Shown: positions 42,851 to 52,373, numbered from the stretch's first letter. The stretch is 64,000 nt of DNA from Proteiniphilum sp. X52 (GCF_003712195.1 NZ_RDSD01000005.1:149444-213443), one strand, 5' to 3'. A program made the numbers and translations. Notes: generated by a model from the letters alone, not told the origin.

Positions 42851-44584
42851 TTATCTCAGTTCTTCTATTGGAATCTTGGTGAAATATATAGATGTTACAC
42901 CTTCATGGGAAGAATAGTACGAAATCCATAAAAAGTCTTTATCTAAGACCAATCCTGGATAACTACAATCTCCGCCACTAGGCAGTTCAATTTTCTTTTT
43001 AATTACCCCTCCCAAATCGGTAACATAGATAGACATTTTAGGGTTTGAATGATCTTCGTCAAAACTTCTTGTTCCCATAATAAAAGAGTCATTATTAAAA
43101 GGAACAACATTTTGTCCTTCTATTCGATAATCCAGCTCCTTGTACGTCCAATCAGTATAAGGAGGCAAACTTGTTCCTAAGTAACCATTTGCTTTGTTGC
43201 TTCTCCTCATAAATGCGTACATCTTATCATCCGAGTCAATGTATAAAGCAGTTTCGTTAGGTTTTTCTCCTATTCCTTCGTAATCAAGTCTTTTGATCGG
43301 AGTAAAAGTTTTACCCATATCGTTAGATTTGAATAGCGTGAAATGGAGATAATCAAATGCGAAGTAGACACCTTTATGGTAAATATGACTCCACATCCAG
43401 AAACTTTCTTCACTTAAAGTTTTTTCTGCAGGATAATAGACATCGCTTCTTGTCAACTCAGAAAAATTTTCTCCATTACTGTCTGAAAAAGAAACGTGAG
43501 GCCTACGGCTACTTACTTTTCCACTCCTATAAAGTTCTCCGTCAACAAGCAGCATAATACGATTGTCAGCAGTAATAGACAGTTTAGGATCTCGTAAATC
43601 TGTAGGAGGTGCAAAATCATCTTTTACGAAATTACGTAGAATCCCCGGATGTTTTCCTTTTATATCAGGAATAATATAATCATTCCCTGACTTTTCTCTG
43701 ATACTAAAATCGTAGCCGGCAATTAAATTAGGAGTATTCGCAGTGACAGCAGATTCCATGTCAGTTGCAATCTCATCAGTATTCAAGGCTTTGTCCCAAA
43801 ATCGAAGAAAAATAATTCTTCCCTTGGAATAGGAGCTATATCCTAAAGGATTGGTTTTATGATTTGGAGCTTTGGAAAAGAGAACAATATCATTTCCATA
43901 AGTACTCTCTTGAGTTGTAAACTCTTTGGGATAATCTCCACTTGCGTAAAACCCTGTATTAATAGCTTTACCATCTATGTAAAGTGTTGCAGACTTTCCA
44001 GGTCCGTCATAAACGAATCCTACATGTTGCCAAACATCATAAGCTAAATTATTAGGAGTTTGATATACGCGCAAGTACGGAATTGCTATATCTGCAAACA
44101 ATTGGCTATTGTTATATCCAAGTTCAAAGCCGTCTCCACCATTTCTATTACTAATTATATAAGAGTTTTTACCTATGTTTGATAAATTTACATATGCAGT
44201 AGCGGAAAAACCATCATTTAACGTAAAGTCAAAATCGTTATGGTGCTTTATCACCATATTTTGATAATTCCCGCTAAACGACAATTCTCTGGCGACATCA
44301 CTTGCCGATTCGAGTTTAAGAATCTGTACAGTTTCCCATTTGGCACCGTCCTTGGCTCTAATAATACGAACCGTGCCACCATCTCCGGTGTGAGCGGGTC
44401 CTTCTCTAAAAGCACAATAGAAGTAGTCGTTAAACTTCACTAAACTCGTGAATGCAGAATGTTTTGCATCACTTGCTATACGTGTTGAGGTTACTCCATC
44501 GTATGTTTGGGCAACAGGAACATCGTATTTGTCACACGACAAGAAAATGGATGCTAATGTCAGTATATATATTTTTTTTCTCAT
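42851..44584 (-). CDS. lipoprotein with LamG-like domain inserted in a BNR propeller
   Basis: A 577-residue lipoprotein (start at 44584 gives lipobox FLSC). A first propeller blade (FTSLVKFNDYFYCAFREG) is followed at about residues 100-280 by a concanavalin/LamG-like insertion, with GFSATAYVNLSNIGKNSYII, VWQHVGFVYDGPGKSATLYI and IIFLRFWDKALNTDEIA. The propeller then resumes with VSFSDSNGENFSEL and FKSNDMGKTFTPI Asp boxes. The design is that of sialidases carrying a lectin-like domain, which dock on glycans. Asp-box propellers of this type do not all cleave sialic acid. As the first gene after susD it is presumably displayed at the surface beside the SusCD complex. Confidence 0.82.
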   Translation of the reverse strand: MRKKIYILTLASIFLSCDKYDVPVAQTYDGVTSTRIASDAKHSAFTSLVKFNDYFYCAFREGPAHTGDGGTVRIIRAKDGAKWETVQILKLESASDVARELSFSGNYQNMVIKHHNDFDFTLNDGFSATAYVNLSNIGKNSYIISNRNGGDGFELGYNNSQLFADIAIPYLRVYQTPNNLAYDVWQHVGFVYDGPGKSATLYIDGKAINTGFYASGDYPKEFTTQESTYGNDIVLFSKAPNHKTNPLGYSSYSKGRIIFLRFWDKALNTDEIATDMESAVTANTPNLIAGYDFSIREKSGNDYIIPDIKGKHPGILRNFVKDDFAPPTDLRDPKLSITADNRIMLLVDGELYRSGKVSSRRPHVSFSDSNGENFSELTRSDVYYPAEKTLSEESFWMWSHIYHKGVYFAFDYLHFTLFKSNDMGKTFTPIKRLDYEGIGEKPNETALYIDSDDKMYAFMRRSNKANGYLGTSLPPYTDWTYKELDYRIEGQNVVPFNNDSFIMGTRSFDEDHSNPKMSIYVTDLGGVIKKKIELPSGGDCSYPGLVLDKDFLWISYYSSHEGVTSIYFTKIPIEELR

Positions 44585-44630
44585 AACAATAAACAATATT
44601 TTATTAAACAATGGTATTCACATTTTCAGA

Positions 44631-46112
44631 TTATTCATATCCGGGGGTCTGTTCCACTAAAACTTCTCTTGATAAAGCACTTTTAGAAAGGGGCCACAAG
44701 AGCAAATGTTTTTCATTTTCTCTACCTTTTAACTTAGAGACTAAATTAAAAACTTCACCAAATCTAATCAAATCCCACCATCTTTTGCCTTCCAAAGAAA
44801 GTTCCAAAAGTCTCTCCTTTAATATAGCATCATCATTTTCTTTCTTAGATCCGTTTATGAAAATATGATCTGAATACTTATCACCGTATGCTCTTTTTCG
44901 TATTTCATTAATCTCCACCGAAGGATCTTGTCCTAATGCATTTTTGGCTTCTGCTTTCATCAAAAGTATATCAGCGTACCTGTAAAGAATCCAATCATCT
45001 AAGAAATAGCGTTGTCCCAATTCAATAATTCCATTGAATTTTAATCCGTAATTTGTAAAATACTGGTTTTCACCACTTCCCTCCAGGTCAATATAAGTTG
45101 CATTTTTTCTGGTATCATCATTTGAAAATTGATCCCTAACCCGTTTCGTGATTCTCCAAACATTTCCATTACCGGACTTTGGTGTTCCAACAATCTCTAA
45201 TTGCCACTTAGGTATATAAGAAGGAACGTCCGATACAGTTGACATATACATATTATGCGCAAAAGTCATTTCTCCTGATTCCTTTAAGAAAAACCTGATT
45301 GCCATAATAATCTCTTTATTGCCTTTGTTTGAATATTTGAAAATATCTCCATAGTTTCCAAGTAAATCAACATCTGATTGCTGAATTTCATTAATTGCAT
45401 CTAATGCAATTTCTATATCTTTATTTCCGCCACCTTCAACTTTACCTGTCCATAGATAAACATCCGCTTTTAATGCATTTAATGCCGGCTTTGACCATTT
45501 ATTACGACCATTAGGATAAGCATTATTATTTGAGAACAACGTGGAAGCGTCATCAATATCCTGTTTTATAAATTTAAAAATTTCCTCTTTCGGAGTCCTG
45601 GGTAACTGTATCGTCATCGGATCATACTCTTCCAAAGGCTGAGTTCTAAGAGGTACGCCACCCCAGATTCTAACAAGTAAGAAATAAGCATAGGCTCTCA
45701 TCGTATGAACTTGAGCTAATGCATTGTTTTTTTCATTCTCATCTCTATATTCTATTTTCGGAACATATTTCAGGATCAGGTTACAAGAGTTAATGACTGA
45801 ATACAAATTATCCCAATCTGGGCCTGGATAACTACTCGAAAGGAATTGATCATAATACCTGTTATATCCAAGATTCCCAGATAAACTTTGCTCCATCATT
45901 TCACTTCTTGCTTCTCCCCAGATAAACAAGTTAAGCACTGCATCATTTCGCAATCTCGCATAAACTCCATTTAATGCACCGTCCACATCATCTTTTGTTG
46001 ACCAAAATGAACCACTCGTAATGTAACTTATAGGTTTTAACTCCAAATGTTTTTCACATCCTATTAAAGCTACAAACATAAAAATATATATAAAAACTCT
46101 GTTTTTTTTCAT
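44631..46112 (-). CDS. SusD/RagB-family surface glycan-binding lipoprotein
   Basis: A 493-residue lipoprotein with lipobox ALIGC. It has the SusD N-terminal pattern (LELKPISYITSGSFWSTKDD), the TPR-like helical core (AQVHTMRAYAYFLLVRIWGG with the conserved aromatic helix, then GVPLRTQPLEEYD), and the C-terminal RYADILLMKAEAKNALGQDP and LLELSLEGKRWWDLIRFG. SusD proteins cap the SusC barrel from outside and hold the glycan for import. It follows susC after 18 bases and is in the normal order. Confidence 0.96.
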   Translation of the reverse strand: MKKNRVFIYIFMFVALIGCEKHLELKPISYITSGSFWSTKDDVDGALNGVYARLRNDAVLNLFIWGEARSEMMEQSLSGNLGYNRYYDQFLSSSYPGPDWDNLYSVINSCNLILKYVPKIEYRDENEKNNALAQVHTMRAYAYFLLVRIWGGVPLRTQPLEEYDPMTIQLPRTPKEEIFKFIKQDIDDASTLFSNNNAYPNGRNKWSKPALNALKADVYLWTGKVEGGGNKDIEIALDAINEIQQSDVDLLGNYGDIFKYSNKGNKEIIMAIRFFLKESGEMTFAHNMYMSTVSDVPSYIPKWQLEIVGTPKSGNGNVWRITKRVRDQFSNDDTRKNATYIDLEGSGENQYFTNYGLKFNGIIELGQRYFLDDWILYRYADILLMKAEAKNALGQDPSVEINEIRKRAYGDKYSDHIFINGSKKENDDAILKERLLELSLEGKRWWDLIRFGEVFNLVSKLKGRENEKHLLLWPLSKSALSREVLVEQTPGYE

Positions 46113-46130
46113 ATCAAATCTTTTATAAAA

Positions 46131-49100
46131 TTAAAATGAAGCTCTAAGTCCAAAAGTTATTGTGCGAGGATTCGGATATCGTCCATAATCCATACCTCCA
46201 TCTTCAGGATTTAAACCGGAATAATTAGTGAAATAATGCAGGTTGCTCCCTGTTATATTAATTCTCAAATTGCTTAGTTTCAATTTTTGAGTTATTCGGT
46301 TAGGAACAAGGTATGCCAAAGTAATCTCTCTAAGAGCCAAAAAATCTCCTTTCTCAATATACAACTGGCTTTCGCGAAGATTCCCCTGTTGATTTTGCCA
46401 GATATACCTTGGTGTATCAGTAATATCTCCTTGTTTCTTCCATGATTTTTCATAATATTCTTTAGTCGGCATAATGTCGCCTTGTAGTTGACCATCGAGA
46501 TGCCTTCTTCCATAATTATTAATGGTATGTCCTAATGTGAAATCTGTCCGAATACTCAAAGAAATATTTTTATATGAGAAATCATTCAGAAAACCTCCTG
46601 TAATAGTTGGATACCTGTTCCCAATAATATAACGGTCATAAGAATCAATTATCCCGTTTCCATCAAAGTCTCTCCAAATAGCATCTCCTCCAAACTTTCT
46701 TTTATCTTCTTGTCCGATTCCATGATCTAAAGGTGCAGAAGCAGCTTCTTCATCAGTTGCATACACTCCCTCCAAATAATATGCAAGTATATCACCGATT
46801 CTTCCTCCTTCTTGTAAACCGCCAACCCATACCAATTCTCCTACTTTTGGATCATAAATTTGAGATCCGCCTTGTCTGTTTTTCTCAACCCCATTATCCG
46901 GAAGTTTCAATATTCGTGTTTTTACTTTAGATATATTAAAAGAACTTTTCCATTGGAAAGGAGAGGTGGGATTGAGTATATGAGCATCTAACGAAACTTC
47001 GAGTCCCTTGTTCCCGAGGCTTCCATTATTCGTAAGTACTGTGCCGAAGCCGGAAGATCCCGGCAGCGAAACATTCGTTAGCAGATCGTTTGTTATTCTA
47101 TTATATACATCAACTAATAGATTGATACGGTGATTAAATAGGCCTAAATCTATTCCCAAATTAGTTGTTCTCGATCTTTCCCATTTTAGGTTTGCATTAG
47201 GAATTACAGAAGGTTGAATGGCCGCTCCTCCGAAGTATTCACTTCCTACTGCATATAATCCTTGTGCCTGATAGTCACCTAATCCTTGGATATTACCATT
47301 TTCTCCATAACTTCCTCTTAATTTAAGTTGCACTTGTCCTTCGGGTACGACATTTTTCCAAAAATTTTCCTTATGGATATTCCACCCTGCAGATATACCT
47401 GGGAAGAAGCCTGTCCGGGAGTTCGCACCTAAATTTGAAGCGCCATCATAGCGAAAATTAAATGTAAGCAAATATCTTTCATCAAAATTATAGTTGATTC
47501 GGGAGAAAAGCCCTTCAGTAACAAATTCACTTTCCCATCCACCTACACTGGTCGGCTCGGCTGCGGCATTTAAGGTTGGAATAAGATCGGTAGATGCCCC
47601 CTTTCCATAAGCATTCACCGTCCAATACTTTTTCGTGTAATACTCATAGCCTAACTTTGCTTCAAAATTATGAAGCCCTATATTATTAAAATATGTCAAT
47701 ATCGAACCTGCTTGCCAGTGTCTGTTATTGGAATTATATGCTCCCACATTTCTTGTAGTGTTAAAAGAAGTAATCCCTGATAAATAACCCGGCTGAAATT
47801 GTCTATATCTGACATTGGTTTCAAATAGTGATGCAGATAAGTCTAAGGTTAAACCTTTAATTATCTCCCAGCTTGAGCCAACGCCTATGGTCAGCGTACT
47901 GCTATTATTCTTTTTTTGCAAAGAATGTGGACCAACTTGGTAATAAAGGGGATTACCAAATGAGGAATTCAATCCGGGAGCATAGGATCCGTCCTCAAAG
48001 GTAAGTTTGGCTGTAGATGGAAGCGCGGCACTTCTGACAAATGTATTAATCATGGTAGTCCACATTTCATCTGGATTTCCATACACTCTATTGTCATCGA
48101 CATTGGTGAACATCATCTTTCCGTTTACAGCTAAATTTGATAGAATTTTCAATGTTCCATTCATATTGTAGCTCAGCCTTTTGTAATCGGAATTTAATGC
48201 AGTTCCCTGGGCATCAAGATAGCCCAAGGAAATACTATACAATGACTTCTCCGACCCTCCAGAGGCAGAAATATTGTAATTATGAGAATAAGCAGTACGC
48301 TTTCTTAATTTTTGGAAATTGGTATCTTTGAAAATAATTGTTTTTGAAGGGTCAAAAGGATCCTGTACAGATTCCCAACCTTCATTCAATTTGTGTTTAT
48401 TCTCTTCTGTTAAATACTGTGTCGTATATGCCGTATTATTTGTTAAATCATTGCCTGTTCCGTACCCCGTAGCTTGATTTAATTTTGCTAAGTTTGCAGG
48501 GTCTTTTTGACCAATCCACATGATACTTTGTCGCGCACCAATTATGTAGTCTCTTGCATTAACAAGTTCAATTTCTTTATTTTCATTTGCAACAGAAAAA
48601 TCGTAAGAAAAAGAAATTTTAACTGGCCCCTCACGACCGGATTTTGTTGTTATTAACACCACACCATTTGAAGCTCTTGCTCCGTATATAGAGGTAGCTG
48701 CTGCATCTTTTAGTACCTGAATAGAACTAATATCGTTTGCTGGAATGTCATCCATGTTGGGTCTTATAATCCCGTCAACTATATATAAGGGGGTTGACCC
48801 GTTAGGATTATTAATTGATGTTCCTCCTCTTAAAATAATCCGTGGGGCTAATCCCGGTTGCCCACTATAACTCTGGACCGTTAAACCAGCTATTCCTCCC
48901 TGCAACGCTGATGCAGCATTACTATAGGGAATGTATTCCAGTACTTTTGAATTCAAACTTGAAACAGATGTTGTAATAGTTTCTCTTGATTGCGTTCCAT
49001 ATCCTACAACAACGACTTCATTTAAAGTCTTTGTGTCTTCTTTCAATATAACTTCAATGTAGGTCTTTCGTGCAACACTAATTTCCTGCGGCAAATAACC

Positions 49101-49424
49101 GACATAAGAAATCAGTATTGTTGCATTTTCAAAGACATTTAAGGCAAATTTACCATCTATATCAGTTACTGTACCATTTCCAGAGGCATTCCTTTCGATA
49201 ACATTAGCACCGATAATAGCCTCTCCTTTTTCATCACGAATAACTCCTGAAACTTGTTTTTTGATTTGTTGACTTATTTCCGTCAAAACGCTTGTGTCTT
49301 CTGCCTTAATGACAGATAGAGGCATAAGTACAAGGATTATAATTAATAATCGATTGGTTTTACGTATATTTTTTTTACAAAAGACACAATGCCAGATAAG
49401 AATTTGATGAAGTTTTTTTTTCAT
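46131..49424 (-). CDS. SusC/RagA-family TonB-linked outer-membrane transporter
   Basis: A 1097-residue SusC. After an N-terminal signal region and a linker, the regulatory-like domain begins KKQVSGVIRDEKGEAIIGAN. The TonB-box-like EVVVVGYGTQ and the plug follow (LQGGIAGLTVQSYSGQPG, PLYIVDGI, AATSIYGARASNGV), then a barrel ending in FGLRASF. It is the first gene of the operon and is preceded by about 300 bases of non-coding sequence. Its size fits glycan-importing SusC proteins. The 41-residue N-terminal lead before AEDTSV is longer than usual; a later start at residue 20 or so is possible. Confidence 0.96.
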   Translation of the reverse strand: MKKKLHQILIWHCVFCKKNIRKTNRLLIIILVLMPLSVIKAEDTSVLTEISQQIKKQVSGVIRDEKGEAIIGANVIERNASGNGTVTDIDGKFALNVFENATILISYVGYLPQEISVARKTYIEVILKEDTKTLNEVVVVGYGTQSRETITTSVSSLNSKVLEYIPYSNAASALQGGIAGLTVQSYSGQPGLAPRIILRGGTSINNPNGSTPLYIVDGIIRPNMDDIPANDISSIQVLKDAAATSIYGARASNGVVLITTKSGREGPVKISFSYDFSVANENKEIELVNARDYIIGARQSIMWIGQKDPANLAKLNQATGYGTGNDLTNNTAYTTQYLTEENKHKLNEGWESVQDPFDPSKTIIFKDTNFQKLRKRTAYSHNYNISASGGSEKSLYSISLGYLDAQGTALNSDYKRLSYNMNGTLKILSNLAVNGKMMFTNVDDNRVYGNPDEMWTTMINTFVRSAALPSTAKLTFEDGSYAPGLNSSFGNPLYYQVGPHSLQKKNNSSTLTIGVGSSWEIIKGLTLDLSASLFETNVRYRQFQPGYLSGITSFNTTRNVGAYNSNNRHWQAGSILTYFNNIGLHNFEAKLGYEYYTKKYWTVNAYGKGASTDLIPTLNAAAEPTSVGGWESEFVTEGLFSRINYNFDERYLLTFNFRYDGASNLGANSRTGFFPGISAGWNIHKENFWKNVVPEGQVQLKLRGSYGENGNIQGLGDYQAQGLYAVGSEYFGGAAIQPSVIPNANLKWERSRTTNLGIDLGLFNHRINLLVDVYNRITNDLLTNVSLPGSSGFGTVLTNNGSLGNKGLEVSLDAHILNPTSPFQWKSSFNISKVKTRILKLPDNGVEKNRQGGSQIYDPKVGELVWVGGLQEGGRIGDILAYYLEGVYATDEEAASAPLDHGIGQEDKRKFGGDAIWRDFDGNGIIDSYDRYIIGNRYPTITGGFLNDFSYKNISLSIRTDFTLGHTINNYGRRHLDGQLQGDIMPTKEYYEKSWKKQGDITDTPRYIWQNQQGNLRESQLYIEKGDFLALREITLAYLVPNRITQKLKLSNLRINITGSNLHYFTNYSGLNPEDGGMDYGRYPNPRTITFGLRASF

Positions 49425-49558
49425 ACGAATATTGTTTAATATTTAAATATCTGTTTATCAGTAATCTAATCCGTATTTTTGATTTTATTATTCACTGTTT
49501 AGACAAAACAAAAGACAGCACTCATCTTTTGGACAAATGCACCGGTTATCGGAAAACA

Positions 49559-49625
49559 AACAGGCAAGAAGTACTTAAAATTTCATACGCGTGCTCCGGG
49601 CAACAACCTTGGGTGCTTGCCTGTT
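49559..49625. repeat. 10-bp inverted repeat upstream of susC
   Basis: AACAGGCAAG at 49559-49568 is the exact reverse complement of CTTGCCTGTT at 49616-49625, 47 bases apart. It lies in the 297-base gap between the susC start and the IS110 remnant. No clear minus-strand TAnnTTTG promoter was found in this gap, so it might mark a regulator site or an insertion scar. Nothing else is recognised in 49425-49721. Confidence 0.45.
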
Positions 49626-49721
49626 GAAGTCAGTTTCATATTCGACCTGGATTCCTTCCACATCTTACGCCAGTAGAAAATCGACCTTTTTGTTTCCTGT
49701 CATGTTAGCCCGTAACTTCCT

Positions 49722-50290
49722 TTAGCCTGCGGGGCAGACAGGGTCAGAGGGGGCAAGTTGAACCTTGTATCCCATTTTTTCCAACTCTGACTGCAGGTAT
49801 CTCCTTCTTCTTTTTTCGATCCTGCTGTTCAGGTATTCTTCCCCCAGTTCATTGTAAAGTACCCCGTCCCTGAGGATATGGTATGCCGATTTGAGGATGG
49901 AGTGCGCCACCGCCACAGCGGCCCGTTTCTTTCCCCGCCTGGCTGCCAGGCGGTGGCAACGCAAGGTAAAACGTCCCCCTGGTGTGTGAAGGCGTCCATG
50001 CGGCCCGGATCAGGATCTCCTTTGCCTGTTTGTTCCCGTGGGGGGCGTCCGCTTTTTTTAACCCGCACTCTCGTCATTCTCCGGGGATACTTCACCGGGC
50101 TGCTTAAATGTTTCTCCTTAGGAAAAACATCCATCTCCAACCCGATCTCGGCGACAAGATCCTCGACGCTCTTGCGGTTCAAACCCGGGGGCTTCAGCAC
50201 GTGGTAGACGGGTTTCCAGTAAACACAACTACTTTCCATCACCACGTGGGTTACACCATTCTCCAATAACCAGTCTTTCAATTCTGTCAA
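49722..50290 (-). pseudogene. decayed IS110-family transposase
   Basis: Two overlapping fragments in different frames. The first (50290 down to about 50130) starts LKDWLLENGVTHVVMESSCV then YWKPVYHVL, which is the N-terminal DEDD-domain region of IS110 transposases. It runs directly into VEDLVAEIGLEMDVFP and KHLSSP, normally some 200 residues further on, so the middle is deleted. After this the frame shifts. The second fragment (about 49964-49722) has RRGKKRAAVAVAHSIL, the conserved C-terminal region. Intact IS110 proteins have about 320-400 residues. The element cannot be active. It lies between the susC gene and its regulator, so an insertion here once interrupted their shared upstream region. 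Confidence 0.85.
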
Positions 50291-50906
50291 AGAGCTAAAA
50301 GATAATCAACTGTCACTCAGATTATTTTAAGTGGGCAGTAGTGTTAATACATAATAAATAATGATTTTTTTGACTCGTAAGTCTCATCGTTAATTCCATA
50401 CCAACTGACAAAAAAATTTAGTGCTTTATTTTTTTATTTGTAGCCTTAAAGTGTTATTTATGAACGTATTAATGATCAACAGTCTTTTTCATGTTTCTAA
50501 AGATTAGTTGATAATTCATGCCTTTCCGTTAAAAAGGGGCCGCTTGCAGATGCTTCTTTCCATCCGCATATAATGCTGCACGATGGTAACAAGAGAATAG
50601 GCGCAGATAATCGTCGGGTCAAAGTCATATACTTATATTTATACATGAACAGAAGGTTTCCTGAAAAAGTACAATTTCAAGTCCGTTTGTAAAGAAAAAT
50701 CTTCGCAACCAACTATATTTCAATTATTTCAAATAGCGGGACAGCAGCTTTATTCATTTTAATTTTCTCGTTCAAATGTCTGGAAAACTGAATTTCCCCA
50801 TGGGTAAATTTCAATGTAAAACGCAGGGTATCCATTATCTAATTCCTGTTTTATTCTTATCACCCCCTTTCAGAAACTGTTATTTTTTTGTAAAACATAA
50901 GGCAAA
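50291..50906. other. AT-rich gene-free stretch between the IS110 remnant and the regulator
   Basis: No gene or RNA is supported here. A reading frame from 50776 to 50997 spans the region before the regulator but overlaps its operator and promoter-like sequences and resembles no protein. The stretch may be the left-over flank of the transposon. Confidence 0.4.
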
Positions 50907-50933
50907 AATAAATCATGCATACCATGATTTATT
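50907..50933. promoter_or_regulatory. perfect 11-bp inverted repeat upstream of the XylR-type gene, operator candidate
   Basis: AATAAATCATG (50907-50917) and CATGATTTATT (50923-50933) are exact inverted copies with spacer CATAC. The centre lies about 85 bases upstream of the -7 element at 51004. This symmetry and spacing suit a dimeric regulator, and the XylR-type protein itself is the obvious candidate. Confidence 0.6.
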
Positions 50934-51003
50934 GATAAATTACACATTTTTACTGACAATTTGCGCAAAAATCACACGCTATAATGTTAAAAAATGAACT
51001 TTG

Positions 51004-51012
51004 TATCTTTGC
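51004..51012 (+). promoter_or_regulatory. promoter -7 element of the XylR-type gene
   Basis: TATCTTTGC fits the consensus exactly and lies 61 bases before the ATG at 51074. No clear -33 TTG at the right distance. Confidence 0.6.
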
Positions 51013-51073
51013 CGACGTTTAATTCTTTGTTATATTATCTGATATCCTTTAACTTCTTTTTTACGGGTGGACA

Positions 51074-52228
51074 ATGATAAAAGTGCTTATACTTATAGAC
51101 ACATCGACGGAATTCAGCCGCCGGTTCCTGACCGGACTGATTCATTACGCCAACGAAAACAATCATTGGACTTTTTACCGCCTGCCGGCTTATTTTAAAA
51201 CTCTTTACGGGGAAGTTGGCATTTTAGAGCGGATTAGAGAATGGAAAATCGACGCCATCATTACCCAATGGGAGTATGAGAAGGTTGATTTTTTGGAGCA
51301 ACTGGATATTCCCATATTCATCCAGAGTTATAAAGACATCAATAGCCGATTCTCTAAAATATCAGGAGATTTTCAGGGGGTAGGAGCCATGGCCGCCCGA
51401 TTTTTTGCAAAAAGACGTTTCACCCGGTTTGCTTTTTATGGAAATAAGGATTTCTTTTGGTCGAAAGCCCGAGAGGAAGGTTATCGGCAAGAGGTGGAAA
51501 AACTGGGCGGGGACTACTTTTATTTTGAATCCGGGCCCTTGAATGATATGCATTGGAGCAAAAGCCATATTGCCTTGAACGATTGGTTGTTGTCACTGCC
51601 CAAACCCATTGCGTTATTGGCCTGTGACGACAACTTTGCCCTGCAAGTATCGGAAATGTGTAAGGTGAATGATATCAATATTCCGGACGAATTATCCTTG
51701 CTGGGTGTGGATAATGATGAGCTGATATGCAACTTGTCGCATCCTTCCATTTCATCGATTATAACCGATGATAAAAACGGAGGGTATCATGCCGGCAAAA
51801 TGCTTCATAAGGCAATTATAAACAACGATAATTCTCCTTTTAATATTAATATTGATCCCATTCGGATTGAACTGCGCCAGTCCACGGAGAAGTACAACAT
51901 TTCGGACAACCATATAAAAACGGTGATAGATTATATCCATGAGAATATCCGGATGGATATCTCCATTGACGAGCTGACGGCAGTAGTCCCGCTTTCCCGC
52001 CGAAACCTGGAGAAGAAATTCAAGGAAGCCACCGGAACTTCAGTCTATCGGTTCGTATTGGATAAGAAGGTGGACTTGATATCCGCCGAGCTGCTGACAA
52101 CGGATAAGGATTTGTTGGATATTGCCGTTGAAATGGGGTTTAATGATGTGAGGAATGTTTACCGGATATTTAAAAAAAACACGGGGTATACCCCTGTCAG
52201 TTACCGGAAAAAATATTTGCAAAAGTAA
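51074..52228 (+). CDS. XylR-type transcriptional regulator (LacI-like sensor plus AraC DNA-binding domain)
   Basis: A 384-residue regulator. Residues about 1-270 form a periplasmic-binding-protein-like sensor (VLILIDTSTEFSRRFLTGLI, FQGVGAMAARFFAKRRFTRF, LLACDDNFALQVSEMC, LLGVDNDELICNLSHPSISS), the domain found in LacI family members. The C-terminal 100 residues are an AraC-type double helix-turn-helix (SIDELTAVVPLSRRNLEKKF and LLDIAVEMGFNDVRNVYRIF then TGYTPVSYRKKY). E. coli XylR has this combination, in which a sugar in the sensor activates transcription. It is placed head-to-head with the glycan operon, so it probably controls that operon in response to a sugar released by it. The inducer is unknown. 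Confidence 0.92.
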   Translation: MIKVLILIDTSTEFSRRFLTGLIHYANENNHWTFYRLPAYFKTLYGEVGILERIREWKIDAIITQWEYEKVDFLEQLDIPIFIQSYKDINSRFSKISGDFQGVGAMAARFFAKRRFTRFAFYGNKDFFWSKAREEGYRQEVEKLGGDYFYFESGPLNDMHWSKSHIALNDWLLSLPKPIALLACDDNFALQVSEMCKVNDINIPDELSLLGVDNDELICNLSHPSISSIITDDKNGGYHAGKMLHKAIINNDNSPFNINIDPIRIELRQSTEKYNISDNHIKTVIDYIHENIRMDISIDELTAVVPLSRRNLEKKFKEATGTSVYRFVLDKKVDLISAELLTTDKDLLDIAVEMGFNDVRNVYRIFKKNTGYTPVSYRKKYLQK

Positions 52229-52285
52229 TGGAACAGGGAATTTTCCCATCGGTAAGCAGCGGGTCGCCGGAGTGGGTACCTATGG

Positions 52286-52315
52286 CGCCATTTCTTAATA
52301 ATGGCGGGGTTTTCC
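52286..52315 (+). terminator. terminator of the XylR-type gene
   Basis: CGCCATT pairs with AATGGCG around TCTTAAT, followed by GGGTTTTCCC. It lies 58 bases after the stop codon. The short T run makes this moderately sure. Confidence 0.5.
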
Positions 52316-52373
52316 CTATGTCTTAACGGTGGGGCAATTGCAAACTACAGAAAAACAAACTAAGTCCTTGGGT

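Noticed and set aside
28197..49424. Canonical sialic acid (nan) operon
   Set aside because: No N-acetylneuraminate lyase, no N-acylglucosamine epimerase and no ROK kinase are present. NagA and sialidase-like repeats alone do not define such a locus.
49559..49625. Terminal inverted repeats of the IS110 remnant
   Set aside because: IS110 elements generally lack such terminal repeats, both arms lie on one side of the remnant, and the spacing is only 47 bases.
50776..50997. Small protein gene upstream of the XylR-type gene
   Set aside because: It overlaps the inverted-repeat operator and ends just before the promoter, has no homologous features and is AT-rich noise.
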